In this document: positions 1-6,818 of the stretch, in pieces
Layout: each line of letters opens with the position of its first letter
Position numbering within the stretch: the stretch's first letter is position 1
Source of the DNA: SFHK01 sp963618055
GTDB taxonomy: Bacteria; Bacillota; Clostridia; Christensenellales; Aristaeellaceae
Assembly (NCBI GenBank): GCA_963618055.1
Contig: CAVERI010000071.1
Span: 1-14,068 of the forward strand
DNA length: 14,068 nt
Reading direction: 5' to 3'
Notes under the pieces: generated by a model
Seen by the model: the letters and a program-made list of their open reading frames with translations, nothing else
Database searches by the model: none
Told to the model about the DNA's origin: nothing
Position numbers and translations under genes: made by a program

Positions 1-55
1 GCTCGGCGCAGCCCCCGCGCGCGAATGGGAAGGCCATTCGTTCCTCGAAAAGTAA
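1..55 (+). CDS. 3' end of an unidentified gene (17 residues visible)
   Basis: Reading from base 2, an open frame runs to a TAA at 53-55 and ends in EWEGHSFLEK. Only the last 17 residues are in the window, so no family can be assigned. It is called coding because the frame is open to the window edge, its composition looks like protein, and a strong hairpin with a T-rich tail follows about 15 bases after the stop, as expected at the end of a transcription unit. It converges with the ABC transporter operon. A chance open frame of this length is possible. Confidence 0.5.
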   Translation, partial: LGAAPAREWEGHSFLEK

Positions 56-69
56 TTTAATAAACAGAT

Positions 70-104
70 TTCGGACGGAAGAGCGAGCTTCTCTTCCGTC
101 CGAA
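70..104. terminator. Bidirectional intrinsic terminator
   Basis: A perfect 14-bp inverted repeat (arms 70-83 and 91-104, 7-base loop) starts with TTCGGACGG. On the plus strand it is followed by the T-rich stretch tttctttcg. On the minus strand it is followed by AAATCTGTTT. It lies between two convergent genes, the partial gene ending at 55 and the dehydrogenase ending at 115, and probably ends both transcripts. Confidence 0.85.
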
Positions 105-114
105 TTTCTTTCGA

Positions 115-1119
115 TTATGCCATCGTTTTCAGCTGCTCTTTCGAAACCGCGTGGCGAAGGGGAAGCCCCGCGAGCCAGCGGTCGAGCTCGTCCAGAAGCA
201 GATCGTCATAGGCCAGCACCTCCAGACGGCCCACGCCCGCAATGTGCGGCGTAAGCGTCAGGTTTGGAAGCGTCCAGAACTCGTGCTCCGGCGCGATCGG
301 CTCGTCGCGCGTTACGTCCAGAAGCGCCCAGCGACCCGGTTCCTCGCGCAGCGCCCGCGCCAGATCGGTTTCCACCACCTGCGCACCGCGCCCGGTGTTG
401 ATGAAGGCCGCGTCCGGCTTCATGCGGGAGAACAGCGCGTAGTTCAGCATGTCCACGGTCTGTGGGTTGTTGGCAAGGTGGTTGGAAATCACATCGCTCT
501 CGGTGAACAGCGTTTCAAGACTCACCTTTTTCGCCTTCAGCTCGGCCGCACGCGCGTCGCTGACGAACGGATCAAACAGCAGAATCTCGAATGGATACGC
601 GTTCAGCTGCCGGATTACGCGCGAGCCGATCGCGCCCGCGCCGATGATGCCGATTTTCGTTTCGTAATTGCCGGGACAGTGGAACTGGCTGTAGGCCTTG
701 CCCTCGCTGAAGTGGCCGCTTCGGTACAGCTCGGCCGCGCGGTAAAAGCCCTTATTCAGGTGGTAAATGGCGGCGACGGTGTACTGCGCCACAAAGTCGG
801 CCATAGCCTGCGCGGCGGTGACCACGGTCACGCCCGCGTCCAGATAGCCCTCGGCGAAATAGCGTACCGACGCGGCGGAATACAGAACCAGCCTGAGTTT
901 TGGGAAGAATTCCCGCACCTGTGCGTCCGTCAGCGCGGGCATGCCCCATGTGGAAAGAATCACTTCGACTTCCGCCAGCTGCGCGCGCTTTTCTTCCATT
1001 TCGCTTAGCAGCACGGGCTCGGAGAGAAACTCCAGACGCTTCTCAAATTCCTTCTGCCGCCCGTCGAACACGAAGCGCAGCCGGTTTTCGGGGTTTGTGG
1101 TAAAGAAGCAGGCTTTCAT
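115..1119 (-). CDS. D-2-hydroxyacid dehydrogenase family protein
   Basis: NAD-dependent oxidoreductase of the D-isomer-specific 2-hydroxyacid dehydrogenase family, 334 aa, cytoplasmic. The Rossmann motif GAGAIG is at residues 160-165, followed by an acidic D183 at the end of the next strand, which favours NAD over NADP. The catalytic set is complete: R244 in NTGRG, E273 in RDEP and H292 in TPHIAG. The chosen ATG at 1119 sits 9 bases after an AAAGGA ribosome binding site that overlaps the stop codon of the upstream permease gene, so translation is probably coupled; an in-frame TTG two codons earlier is less likely. It is the last gene of the sugar import operon, which suggests it acts on a sugar-derived 2-hydroxy or 2-keto acid. 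The family is broad (lactate, glycerate, phosphoglycerate, others), so the substrate is unknown. The C-terminal part is not fused to any ACT domain. Confidence 0.9.
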   Translation of the reverse strand: MKACFFTTNPENRLRFVFDGRQKEFEKRLEFLSEPVLLSEMEEKRAQLAEVEVILSTWGMPALTDAQVREFFPKLRLVLYSAASVRYFAEGYLDAGVTVVTAAQAMADFVAQYTVAAIYHLNKGFYRAAELYRSGHFSEGKAYSQFHCPGNYETKIGIIGAGAIGSRVIRQLNAYPFEILLFDPFVSDARAAELKAKKVSLETLFTESDVISNHLANNPQTVDMLNYALFSRMKPDAAFINTGRGAQVVETDLARALREEPGRWALLDVTRDEPIAPEHEFWTLPNLTLTPHIAGVGRLEVLAYDDLLLDELDRWLAGLPLRHAVSKEQLKTMA

Positions 1120-1125
1120 GAGCAA

Positions 1126-2031
1126 TCATCCTTTCACCGACCCGATCATGACGCCCTTCACGAAGAAGCGCTGCAGGAACGGGTACAGAAGCATGATGGG
1201 CGCGGTGGAAATGACGATCAGCGCGTATTTGATGACCGTCGCGGCGGCAATTTCGCTGCCCGCGTCCATGCCGCTGGCCATTTCGGAGTCTTCGCCGAGA
1301 ATCAGCACCTGCCGGAGCACCAGCTGCAGCGGGAAACGGCTGGGGGACTGAATGTACAAAGAGGCGTTGAACCACGCGTTCCAGTGACCGACGGCATAAT
1401 ACAGCATCAGCACCGCGGAGGTCGCGCCCGTCAGCGGCACGACGACGTTCAGAATGCGCTGGAAGTGCGAAGCGCCGTCCAGCTTGGCGGCTTCCATCAG
1501 CGCGTCCGGCAGCGCGCCGATGGCGCTGCGCATGATCAGCATGTTGTAGGTGCTGATCGCGCCGGGCAGAATCAGCGCCCAGAGCGTGTTCATCAGGTGC
1601 AGCGACTTGATGTTCAGGTATCCGGGCACGATGCCGCCGCTGAAGTACATGGTGAACAGAATCAGATAGGCAATCGGCTTTTTGAACAGGCTGTTTTTAA
1701 GCGACAGCAGGTAAGCGCCCAGCACCGTGAGCACCATGTTGAACGCGAGACCCACGATGACGATAATCAGCGTGTTTCCAAAGCCGCTGAGCAGCAGGCT
1801 GTGTTGGAACACCATGCGGTAGGAGGTCAGCGAAAGCGGAAAGTGGGGCAGCCACATCAGGCCGTAGTTGGCGACCATCTTCGTCGGGTCGCTGATGGAA
1901 GCGATAAGAACGAAATACACGGGATACGCGGTCAGAAACAGGATCAGCACGAGCAGGCAGGTGTTGAAGACGGAAAATACCCGATAGCCCGTGCCTTCGT
2001 CCAGACAGGATTTTTTGTGGTTTGCAGCCAT
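1126..2031 (-). CDS. Carbohydrate ABC transporter permease, LplC/YtcP type
   Basis: Integral membrane subunit of a CUT1-type sugar importer, 301 aa, a usual length for this family. Hydrophobic segments occur near residues 17-44, 84-109, 119-137, 147-166, 198-212 and 267-290, consistent with six membrane helices. The cytoplasmic EAA loop that docks with the ATPase starts at E180-A181-A182 (EAAKLDGASHF) and ends in VVPL near 197-200. The ATG at 2031 follows GGAGG with 8-base spacing. It starts 16 bases after the stop of the LplB-type permease and runs directly into the dehydrogenase, whose ribosome binding site overlaps this gene's stop. It pairs with the other permease to form the channel for an oligosaccharide or sugar derivative. 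No ATPase gene is in the window, so a shared MsmK/MsmX-like ATPase elsewhere is likely. Confidence 0.93.
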   Translation of the reverse strand: MAANHKKSCLDEGTGYRVFSVFNTCLLVLILFLTAYPVYFVLIASISDPTKMVANYGLMWLPHFPLSLTSYRMVFQHSLLLSGFGNTLIIVIVGLAFNMVLTVLGAYLLSLKNSLFKKPIAYLILFTMYFSGGIVPGYLNIKSLHLMNTLWALILPGAISTYNMLIMRSAIGALPDALMEAAKLDGASHFQRILNVVVPLTGATSAVLMLYYAVGHWNAWFNASLYIQSPSRFPLQLVLRQVLILGEDSEMASGMDAGSEIAAATVIKYALIVISTAPIMLLYPFLQRFFVKGVMIGSVKG

Positions 2032-2047
2032 GGTGTTTTCCTCCCTT

Positions 2048-2992
2048 CTACCAGAGCCCTACGCCCGAAAGCCGGTTGCTGAGCGCGTTGGCGGAGATGA
2101 CCAGAACGAAGTTGATCACGGAATTGAACAGGCCGATGGCGGTTCCAAAGCTCCAATCTCCCTGCACAAGACCGCGGCGGTACACATAGCTGGAAATAAC
2201 GTCCGCCGTGTCGTACACGCGCTCGTTATACAGAAGGATGATCTTTTCGTGCCCCACGCTCATCAGATTGCCGATGCGCAGAATCAGCAGCATGACTACG
2301 GTGCTCAGGATGCCGGGCAGGGTGATGTGCAGCGTCTGCTGGAAGCGCCCCGCGCCGTCCACGCGCGCCGCCTCATACAGCTGCATATCGATCGAGGTCA
2401 GCGCGGCGATATAGATGATGCAGTCCCAGCCGAGGTTCTGCCAGATACCGGAAACGACATAGATGGGCACAAACATGCTCTTCTCGTTCAAAAGGTTTCC
2501 GCCAAGGTTGTTGTAGCCGAAGAACGACAGAATCTGAACGATGAACGAGTTTCCGTCGGTGAACAGGCGCACCATGGAGCACACGACCACCATCGAAATG
2601 AAGTGGGGCATGTAGGAAATTGTCTGCACCGTCTTGCGGAAGCGGTCGTTCTTGACCTCGTTAATCAGAAGCGCGAAGAGAATCGGAAGGGGAAACGCAA
2701 AAATCAGCGAGGAAAGGCTGATGACCAGCGTGTTTTTCACCAGACGCAGGAAATAATAGGAAGTGAAAAATTCGGAGAAATAACGCACGCCGATCCATTT
2801 GCTGCCCCAGATGCCCTTGCTGGATGAAAAGTCCTTGAATGCGATTACGGCGCCGATCATGGGCTTATAGTGGAACAAAAGGTAGTACGCGAGCACGGCG
2901 AGCGCCAGAAGGTAAGCGCCGCTGTTTTCGATCCAGTCTTTTTTCAGCCGCACCGCGATGCCCTGAGTGCCGTCCTTTTGATGTCTGCTCAT
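2048..2992 (-). CDS. Sugar ABC transporter permease, LplB type
   Basis: Membrane subunit of the same CUT1-type importer, 314 aa from the chosen ATG. Hydrophobic stretches near residues 26-42, 86-110, 127-143, 175-198, 228-246 and 281-304 fit six helices. The EAA loop is at E207-A208-A209 (YEAARVDGAGRF), ending in LPGI near 225-228. An earlier in-frame ATG at 3064 would add 24 basic residues but has no ribosome binding site, so the start at 2992 (MSRHQKDG) was preferred. Its own ribosome binding site is weak (GAGAACG), in contrast to all other genes of the operon. It follows the solute-binding protein gene after a 138-base gap holding a strong hairpin, an arrangement that would give less permease than binding protein. 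Confidence 0.9.
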   Translation of the reverse strand: MSRHQKDGTQGIAVRLKKDWIENSGAYLLALAVLAYYLLFHYKPMIGAVIAFKDFSSSKGIWGSKWIGVRYFSEFFTSYYFLRLVKNTLVISLSSLIFAFPLPILFALLINEVKNDRFRKTVQTISYMPHFISMVVVCSMVRLFTDGNSFIVQILSFFGYNNLGGNLLNEKSMFVPIYVVSGIWQNLGWDCIIYIAALTSIDMQLYEAARVDGAGRFQQTLHITLPGILSTVVMLLILRIGNLMSVGHEKIILLYNERVYDTADVISSYVYRRGLVQGDWSFGTAIGLFNSVINFVLVISANALSNRLSGVGLW

Positions 2993-3083
2993 ATCGTTCT
3001 CATACCGTTGCGGCCGCCGGTACCGTGAAAACCGAAAATGAAAAATGCGCCGCTCGATTTGCATTTTTCAGGCGTAGGCGCGT

Positions 3084-3110
3084 CGTGGGCGGGGGAAGAC
3101 CCCGCCCACG
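3084..3110 (-). other. Intercistronic stem-loop after the binding-protein gene
   Basis: An 11-bp GC-rich stem (arms 3084-3094 and 3100-3110, 5-base loop gaaga; core gtgggcgggg / ccccgcccac) lies 20 bases after the solute-binding protein stop. There is no T-run on the minus strand after the stem, so it is more likely an mRNA-stabilizing or processing element, or a partial attenuator, than a full intrinsic terminator. Such hairpins after binding-protein genes are a known way to make more binding protein than permease. Confidence 0.7.
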
Positions 3111-3130
3111 GTTGAGATACGGGAAGAGAA

Positions 3131-4690
3131 TCAGTCGAAGTACGGATCGATGGCGGCCTGCATGATCTCAATGTAGCGCTCCATGCCCAGCTGCCTGAGG
3201 CCGTCGATGTACGCGTCGAAGCTGTCGAGAGATTCGGTACCGGAGATAAAGTTCGCGATGTGCTCCTTCAGGTAGGTCTGCAGCTCCGTCCAGATGCGGG
3301 TGTACTCTGTCTGCATATCGGAGGGAATGCTGCTGTAGGAAATCATGTAGTCGTTATACTGGCTGTCCGCCCAGATCTCGCACGCGTCGCGCTGCTCCTG
3401 CATCGGGAAGCGGTTCTCGGAGAAGGCGCGGCGATGGATGCAGCTCCAGTTGACCAAACCATAGGAACGGGCGATGGGGTCAATGGCGAAACCGTCGGGA
3501 TTGTGCGCCATGAAGTCGGTCAGCACAACCTTGCCATTTTCGTCGTAGTTGTAGGTGACACCCTCAATGCCGTAGTTGGCGAGATCCATGCCCTTGGGAG
3601 TGTACAGGTAGTCGAAGAAGCGGAGCGCGGCTTCGACGTCCTTGCAGTTCTTGGTGATGAAGCACCAGAAGGTCGTGCCTGTAATTGCGGTGGCATAGCT
3701 CATGCAGGCCTTTTCACCCTCGTTCGCGGTCAGGGATGGAATGGCGGTCAGCTGGAAGCCCTCCTCCGTGGCGGCGTTGGTGATGACCTGAAAGCGGGAA
3801 ACCATGGCGGAGATGGCCGCGCTGGTTCCGTTGGTCATGGCGGCGACGGCGGTGGCGTTGTCGGTCACGGCGAAGTTCGGGTCGAACAGGCCGTCCGCGT
3901 ACAACTGATGCATGTACTCGAGGTAGTCCTTGAATTCCGGCTCATAGGCACCGAAGTGGAATTCGCCGTTCACCTGATAGTTCGATGCGCAGGGCAGGCC
4001 GAACGCGGAGGTGAGGTAGCCGTAGTTCCAGATGTATTCGTTCATATTGCTCGCGGACATCAGAGGAGTTTCCACGCCCAGCTCGGACTTGCAGCGGGAC
4101 AGATACTCGGTGAACTCGTCCAGCGTGGTGATGGATTCGATGTCCAGCTTGTCCATGAAGTCCTTACGGACGATCATACCGGCGTAGTTGCGGAATGGGG
4201 AATCGGACGGATAGAAGTTGCCGGCGAAGGCAATGTGAGACAGTTTACCGTCAAGGTCGACCAGCGCGGACTTCAGGCTGGCTTCGTCGCTGTTCAGGAA
4301 CGCCCAGTAGTTCGGCGCATACTCGGGAAGCAGGTCGTCCAGCTTCACGGCAATGCCGTCCTCGATCATGCCGGAGAAGCCCTTGCTGTAGAAGGTCTTG
4401 TTTGCACGGATCATGTCCGGCAGGTCTCCGCTGGCGAGTAACAGAAGCAACGCGCTCTCATCGACGGCCTCCGTCACCTTTACGTTGATACCGGTGGCCT
4501 CCTGCCACGCCTTGAAGCCGGGGGTGTCGTTGTAGCTGCTGTAGCCGAACAGGGATATATCGACGTCAGCGGTCGTCCACAGGGTGAGGGTCGGTCTGTC
4601 CTGCATGGGATAGATGTCTTCAGCGGTGGCTGCACATGCCGACAGAGCCAGCAGCAGCGCAACAGCTAGGGAGAGGATTCGACGTGTCAT
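3131..4690 (-). CDS. Extracellular solute-binding lipoprotein of a CUT1 sugar importer
   Basis: Substrate-capturing component of the ABC importer, 519 aa, anchored outside the membrane. The N-terminus is a clear lipoprotein signal: MTRR, a hydrophobic stretch at residues 5-16, then the lipobox LSAC with C19 as the lipidated cysteine. The mature part begins near a TLTLWTTADVD strand, followed by a typical family 1 binding-protein fold (W-rich, LASGDLPDMI near residues 85-94). Length and architecture fit the LplA/YtcQ-like large binding proteins that pair with LplB/LplC permeases. ATG at 4690 was chosen because it starts the signal peptide and follows AAAGGAAA at about 12 bases; a TTG at 4696, two codons upstream, has better spacing and is an alternative. 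It is the first gene of the operon, with a promoter about 90-120 bases upstream. The ligand cannot be deduced. Confidence 0.92.
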   Translation of the reverse strand: MTRRILSLAVALLLALSACAATAEDIYPMQDRPTLTLWTTADVDISLFGYSSYNDTPGFKAWQEATGINVKVTEAVDESALLLLLASGDLPDMIRANKTFYSKGFSGMIEDGIAVKLDDLLPEYAPNYWAFLNSDEASLKSALVDLDGKLSHIAFAGNFYPSDSPFRNYAGMIVRKDFMDKLDIESITTLDEFTEYLSRCKSELGVETPLMSASNMNEYIWNYGYLTSAFGLPCASNYQVNGEFHFGAYEPEFKDYLEYMHQLYADGLFDPNFAVTDNATAVAAMTNGTSAAISAMVSRFQVITNAATEEGFQLTAIPSLTANEGEKACMSYATAITGTTFWCFITKNCKDVEAALRFFDYLYTPKGMDLANYGIEGVTYNYDENGKVVLTDFMAHNPDGFAIDPIARSYGLVNWSCIHRRAFSENRFPMQEQRDACEIWADSQYNDYMISYSSIPSDMQTEYTRIWTELQTYLKEHIANFISGTESLDSFDAYIDGLRQLGMERYIEIMQAAIDPYFD

Positions 4691-4753
4691 GGGCAAATCA
4701 TTTCCTTTCACTGATTTACACGGCGTTAATGCTATTAGCAAATGAACCATGTA

Positions 4754-4768
4754 TGAAATACGGTTTCA
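4754..4768. promoter_or_regulatory. Palindrome just downstream of the transporter promoter, possible operator
   Basis: TGAAA and TTTCA arms separated by 5 bases (tgaaatacggtttca). It lies roughly 10-25 bases after the predicted transcription start of the binding-protein operon, a position typical for repressor operators. It resembles a catabolite (CcpA) site in the TGAAA..CG..TTTCA core but is one base too long for the 14-base consensus, so the binding protein is unknown. Confidence 0.4.
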
Positions 4769-4783
4769 GCCGTGCTGACAATA

Positions 4784-4811
4784 ATTCTACGAAAAAATAT
4801 CACCGTGTCAA
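4784..4811 (-). promoter_or_regulatory. Promoter of the sugar ABC transporter operon
   Basis: On the minus strand there is a perfect -35 box TTGACA (4806-4811), 16 bases, then TAGAAT as the -10 box (4784-4789). Transcription would start near 4777, giving a leader of about 85-90 bases before the binding-protein ATG. An imperfect inverted repeat (ccgtg at 4803-4807, cacgg at 4820-4824) overlaps the -35 box and could be a regulator contact. Confidence 0.7.
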
Positions 4812-4889
4812 CGACCTTTCACGGCGATTTCCAGATATTTCGAGCGGGTTTGTTTTAAAAAGTATAATTTGTGCTCCGATATGTGCAAG

Positions 4890-5690
4890 TTATGATTTAA
4901 CATGCTTTCTCCGATATTCGCCGGGCGTACGGTTCGTAACCTTTTTGAAGACACGGCTGAAATAATATTCGTTCTGAAAACCCGAAAGCGTCGCCACGTC
5001 ACGCAGCGGCGAATCAGTGTAACAGATCAGTTGCTTGGCGTATTCGATTCGCGCCTTAATGATGTCCTGCTTCAGCGAAAGGCCGTAGCGCTCGCGATAC
5101 AGAATATTGAGCCACGTGGTGCTCATCTGAAGCTCGTCCGCGATCTTCTCGACCGTCCACGGATGGGTTACGTCGTTGTAGATATTGAAATGCAGCGTGG
5201 CGATTTCGTCGTAGTGACGGGAATAGGCGGCGTTCTGCGCGTTCGCCGCCATGCGGATGCCGCGGGAAAGGTAGATCATCATTTGCCGGAAAATCAGACT
5301 TTCCAGCTCGGAATCCTCCTTTTCCGGGCGGATTTTTTCGGAATACATCATAACAAACAACTCGGTAAGGCTGTTCGGCGTGTCCGGATGGTATACGCGG
5401 TTGGCACGGATGTTGTATTGATCCATGATCGGCTGAACGTCGTCGCCCTCTAAAAACATCCAGTTGTTGCGCATGATGGCTTCCTCGTCGTGCGCGTTCA
5501 GCACGCGAGGCGTGCGCGGCTGGTAGAGGATGCAGTCGTTGATTTCTACGCGCCGAATGCCGCTCTCCGTACTGATGACTGCGGGCGTGAGAAGCTGCAT
5601 GAAGACATAGCATGGCGTTCCATCCGGAATGCGCCGTTTCTCGCCGGGAAAGTGACTCGTGCCCAGACCGATGGAGACCAGATGAAACAT
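4890..5690 (-). CDS. AraC family transcriptional regulator
   Basis: DNA-binding regulator, 266 aa, cytoplasmic. The C-terminal third holds the two helix-turn-helix motifs of the AraC family: the first around residues 178-200 (WTVEKIADELQMS), the second around 227-249, with GFQNEYYFSRVFKK and the signature ending TPGEYRR at 255-261. The N-terminal half (about 1-150) is probably the effector-binding cupin-like domain. GTG-initiated extension upstream is possible, but ATG at 5690 follows a GGAGG with 8-base spacing and was chosen. It has its own promoter, points toward the ABC operon, and is divergent from the sugar isomerase gene. It likely senses the imported sugar or an intermediate and controls both units. 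No terminator is visible after it, so readthrough into the transporter operon is possible. Confidence 0.92.
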   Translation of the reverse strand: MFHLVSIGLGTSHFPGEKRRIPDGTPCYVFMQLLTPAVISTESGIRRVEINDCILYQPRTPRVLNAHDEEAIMRNNWMFLEGDDVQPIMDQYNIRANRVYHPDTPNSLTELFVMMYSEKIRPEKEDSELESLIFRQMMIYLSRGIRMAANAQNAAYSRHYDEIATLHFNIYNDVTHPWTVEKIADELQMSTTWLNILYRERYGLSLKQDIIKARIEYAKQLICYTDSPLRDVATLSGFQNEYYFSRVFKKVTNRTPGEYRRKHVKS

Positions 5691-5746
5691 GCCTCGCACC
5701 TCCGACAAAGGTTCCTGCCGCACACAGGGGAAGTGGTTCGATATTT

Positions 5747-5775
5747 ATTATACCAATAACGGAGCGCTTTCGCAA
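5747..5775 (-). promoter_or_regulatory. Promoter of the AraC-type regulator gene
   Basis: On the minus strand: -35 TTGCGA (5770-5775), 17-base spacer, -10 TATAAT (5747-5752), a consensus -10. Predicted start near 5740, about 50 bases before the regulator ATG. One arm of a 9-bp inverted repeat (TTTCGCAAG, 5768-5776) covers the -35 box, so the gene may be autoregulated. Confidence 0.75.
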
Positions 5776-5831
5776 GCACTCGGCGCATCTTCTCCGCTTT
5801 TGATAGGAAAATAAGCTGGAAACTTGCGAAA
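5768..5831. repeat. Spaced 9-bp inverted repeat in the divergent regulator/isomerase region
   Basis: TTTCGCAAG at 5768-5776 and its exact reverse complement CTTGCGAAA at 5823-5831, with 46 bases between. One arm overlaps the -35 box of the regulator gene; the other lies about 27 bases upstream of the isomerase -35 box, a usual activator position. This suggests a pair of AraC-type binding sites serving both divergent promoters. Confidence 0.5.
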
Positions 5832-5857
5832 AATATAAAATAATGTTGGAACGTGCA

Positions 5858-5886
5858 TTGCTTCTTCCGCGAAAAGCGGTTATGAT
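5858..5886 (+). promoter_or_regulatory. Promoter of the sugar isomerase gene
   Basis: -35 TTGCTT (5858-5863), 17-base spacer, -10 TATGAT (5881-5886). Predicted start near 5893, giving a short leader of about 30 bases. The spacer contains a small palindrome, CCGC-GAAAA-GCGG (5867-5879), which could be an operator occluding RNA polymerase. Confidence 0.7.
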
Positions 5887-5922
5887 GGAAGTAATTTCGA
5901 AAAGGAGAGGAGCTTGTTATCG

Positions 5923-6735
5923 ATGAAACTTTCGTTTACCACGCTTGGCTGCCCGGATTGGAGCTTTGAGAAGATTCTGGATGAAGCGCAGAGGATGGGC
6001 TTTCCCGCCATCGAGATTCGCGGCGTCGAGGGCAAGATGCTCGCCGACGAAATCGAGTTTTTCAAGCCCGGACGGCAGCAGGACACAAAGCGCATGCTGA
6101 AGGCGCACGGCATTGAGATGTGTGCGTTCGGCTCGTCCATCAATTTCCACGATCCTGAAAAGCTGCCCGCCGTGCTGGAAGAGGGCCGCCGCGCGATCGA
6201 CGTGTGCCAGAGCATGGGCATTCCGCACATTCGCGTGTTCGGCGACAGGATTCCCGAGGGGCGCACCGCCGACGAAGCCGCCCGGCTGGCGGCGGACGGC
6301 ATTCGGCAGCTCTGCGCCTACGCGGACGGCACGGATGTGGATATTCTGCTGGAGGTGCACGGCAATTTCAATACCATCGAGGTGATGAAGAGCCTGCTCG
6401 AAAAGCTGGACGACCCGCATTTCGGCATCCTGTGGGACATCGAGCACAGCGACAAGATCTATGGCGACGACTTCCTGCCGTTCTATGAAACGGTGAAACC
6501 GCGCCTGCGCCACGTGCACGTGAAGGATCATGTCCGCATGCCCGACGGCACGTTCAAGCTCTGCCACGTGGGCGACGGCGATATTCCGATCGCCGCCATC
6601 GTGAAGAAGCTGACCGAGGATGGCTTCGACGGCTACTTCTCTCTCGAGTGGGAAAAGAAATGGCACCCCGAGCTGCCCGACTGCGACACGGAATTCCCGT
6701 TCTACCATGACTTCATGGAGAACTGCCTGAAGTAA
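5923..6735 (+). CDS. Sugar phosphate isomerase/epimerase (xylose isomerase-like TIM barrel)
   Basis: Metal-dependent isomerase or epimerase of the AP-endonuclease-2/xylose-isomerase-like TIM barrel group, 270 aa, cytoplasmic. The family start MKLSFTTLGCPDW is present, and the expected metal ligands are visible: E144 in LLEVHG, D172 (with H175) in LWDIEHS, H199 in HVHVKD and E242 in SLEWEKK. ATG at 5923 was preferred because the protein then begins in the usual family way and an AGGAG lies 10 bases upstream; a TTG at 5914 also has an acceptable site. It is monocistronic, divergent from the AraC-type gene, and convergent with the Gfo/Idh/MocA gene. It probably interconverts a ketose or keto-intermediate derived from the imported sugar. 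Members of this family act on many substrates (inosose, tagatose, hydroxypyruvate and others), so the exact reaction is open. Confidence 0.88.
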   Translation: MKLSFTTLGCPDWSFEKILDEAQRMGFPAIEIRGVEGKMLADEIEFFKPGRQQDTKRMLKAHGIEMCAFGSSINFHDPEKLPAVLEEGRRAIDVCQSMGIPHIRVFGDRIPEGRTADEAARLAADGIRQLCAYADGTDVDILLEVHGNFNTIEVMKSLLEKLDDPHFGILWDIEHSDKIYGDDFLPFYETVKPRLRHVHVKDHVRMPDGTFKLCHVGDGDIPIAAIVKKLTEDGFDGYFSLEWEKKWHPELPDCDTEFPFYHDFMENCLK

Positions 6736-6751
6736 AAAGCGTTCTATTTTA

Positions 6752-6783
6752 AAACCCGTCCGGCTGAAATGTCGGGCGGGTTT
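6752..6783. terminator. Bidirectional terminator between convergent isomerase and oxidoreductase genes
   Basis: An 11-bp stem (6752-6762, AAACCCGTCCG; 6773-6783, CGGGCGGGTTT; one G-T pair) with a 10-base loop. On the plus strand it is followed by ccttatt; on the minus strand the stem ends in GGGTTTTAAAATAG. It sits in the 83-base gap between two converging genes and would serve both. Confidence 0.85.
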
Positions 6784-6818
6784 CCTTATTAGAAATTAAA
6801 ACCGGCGGGGGAAAAGAT

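Noticed and set aside
2989..3171. 60-codon minus-strand frame ending in an ATGA overlap with the LplB-type start
   Set aside because: It begins inside the end of the binding-protein gene in another frame, crosses the intercistronic hairpin, and has no family resemblance. The overlap could aid coupling but is probably chance.
3260..4441. 393-codon plus-strand open frame opposite the binding-protein gene
   Set aside because: Antisense shadow rich in Val, Gly and His. No ribosome binding site or recognizable fold, while the minus strand has a full lipoprotein signal and operon context.
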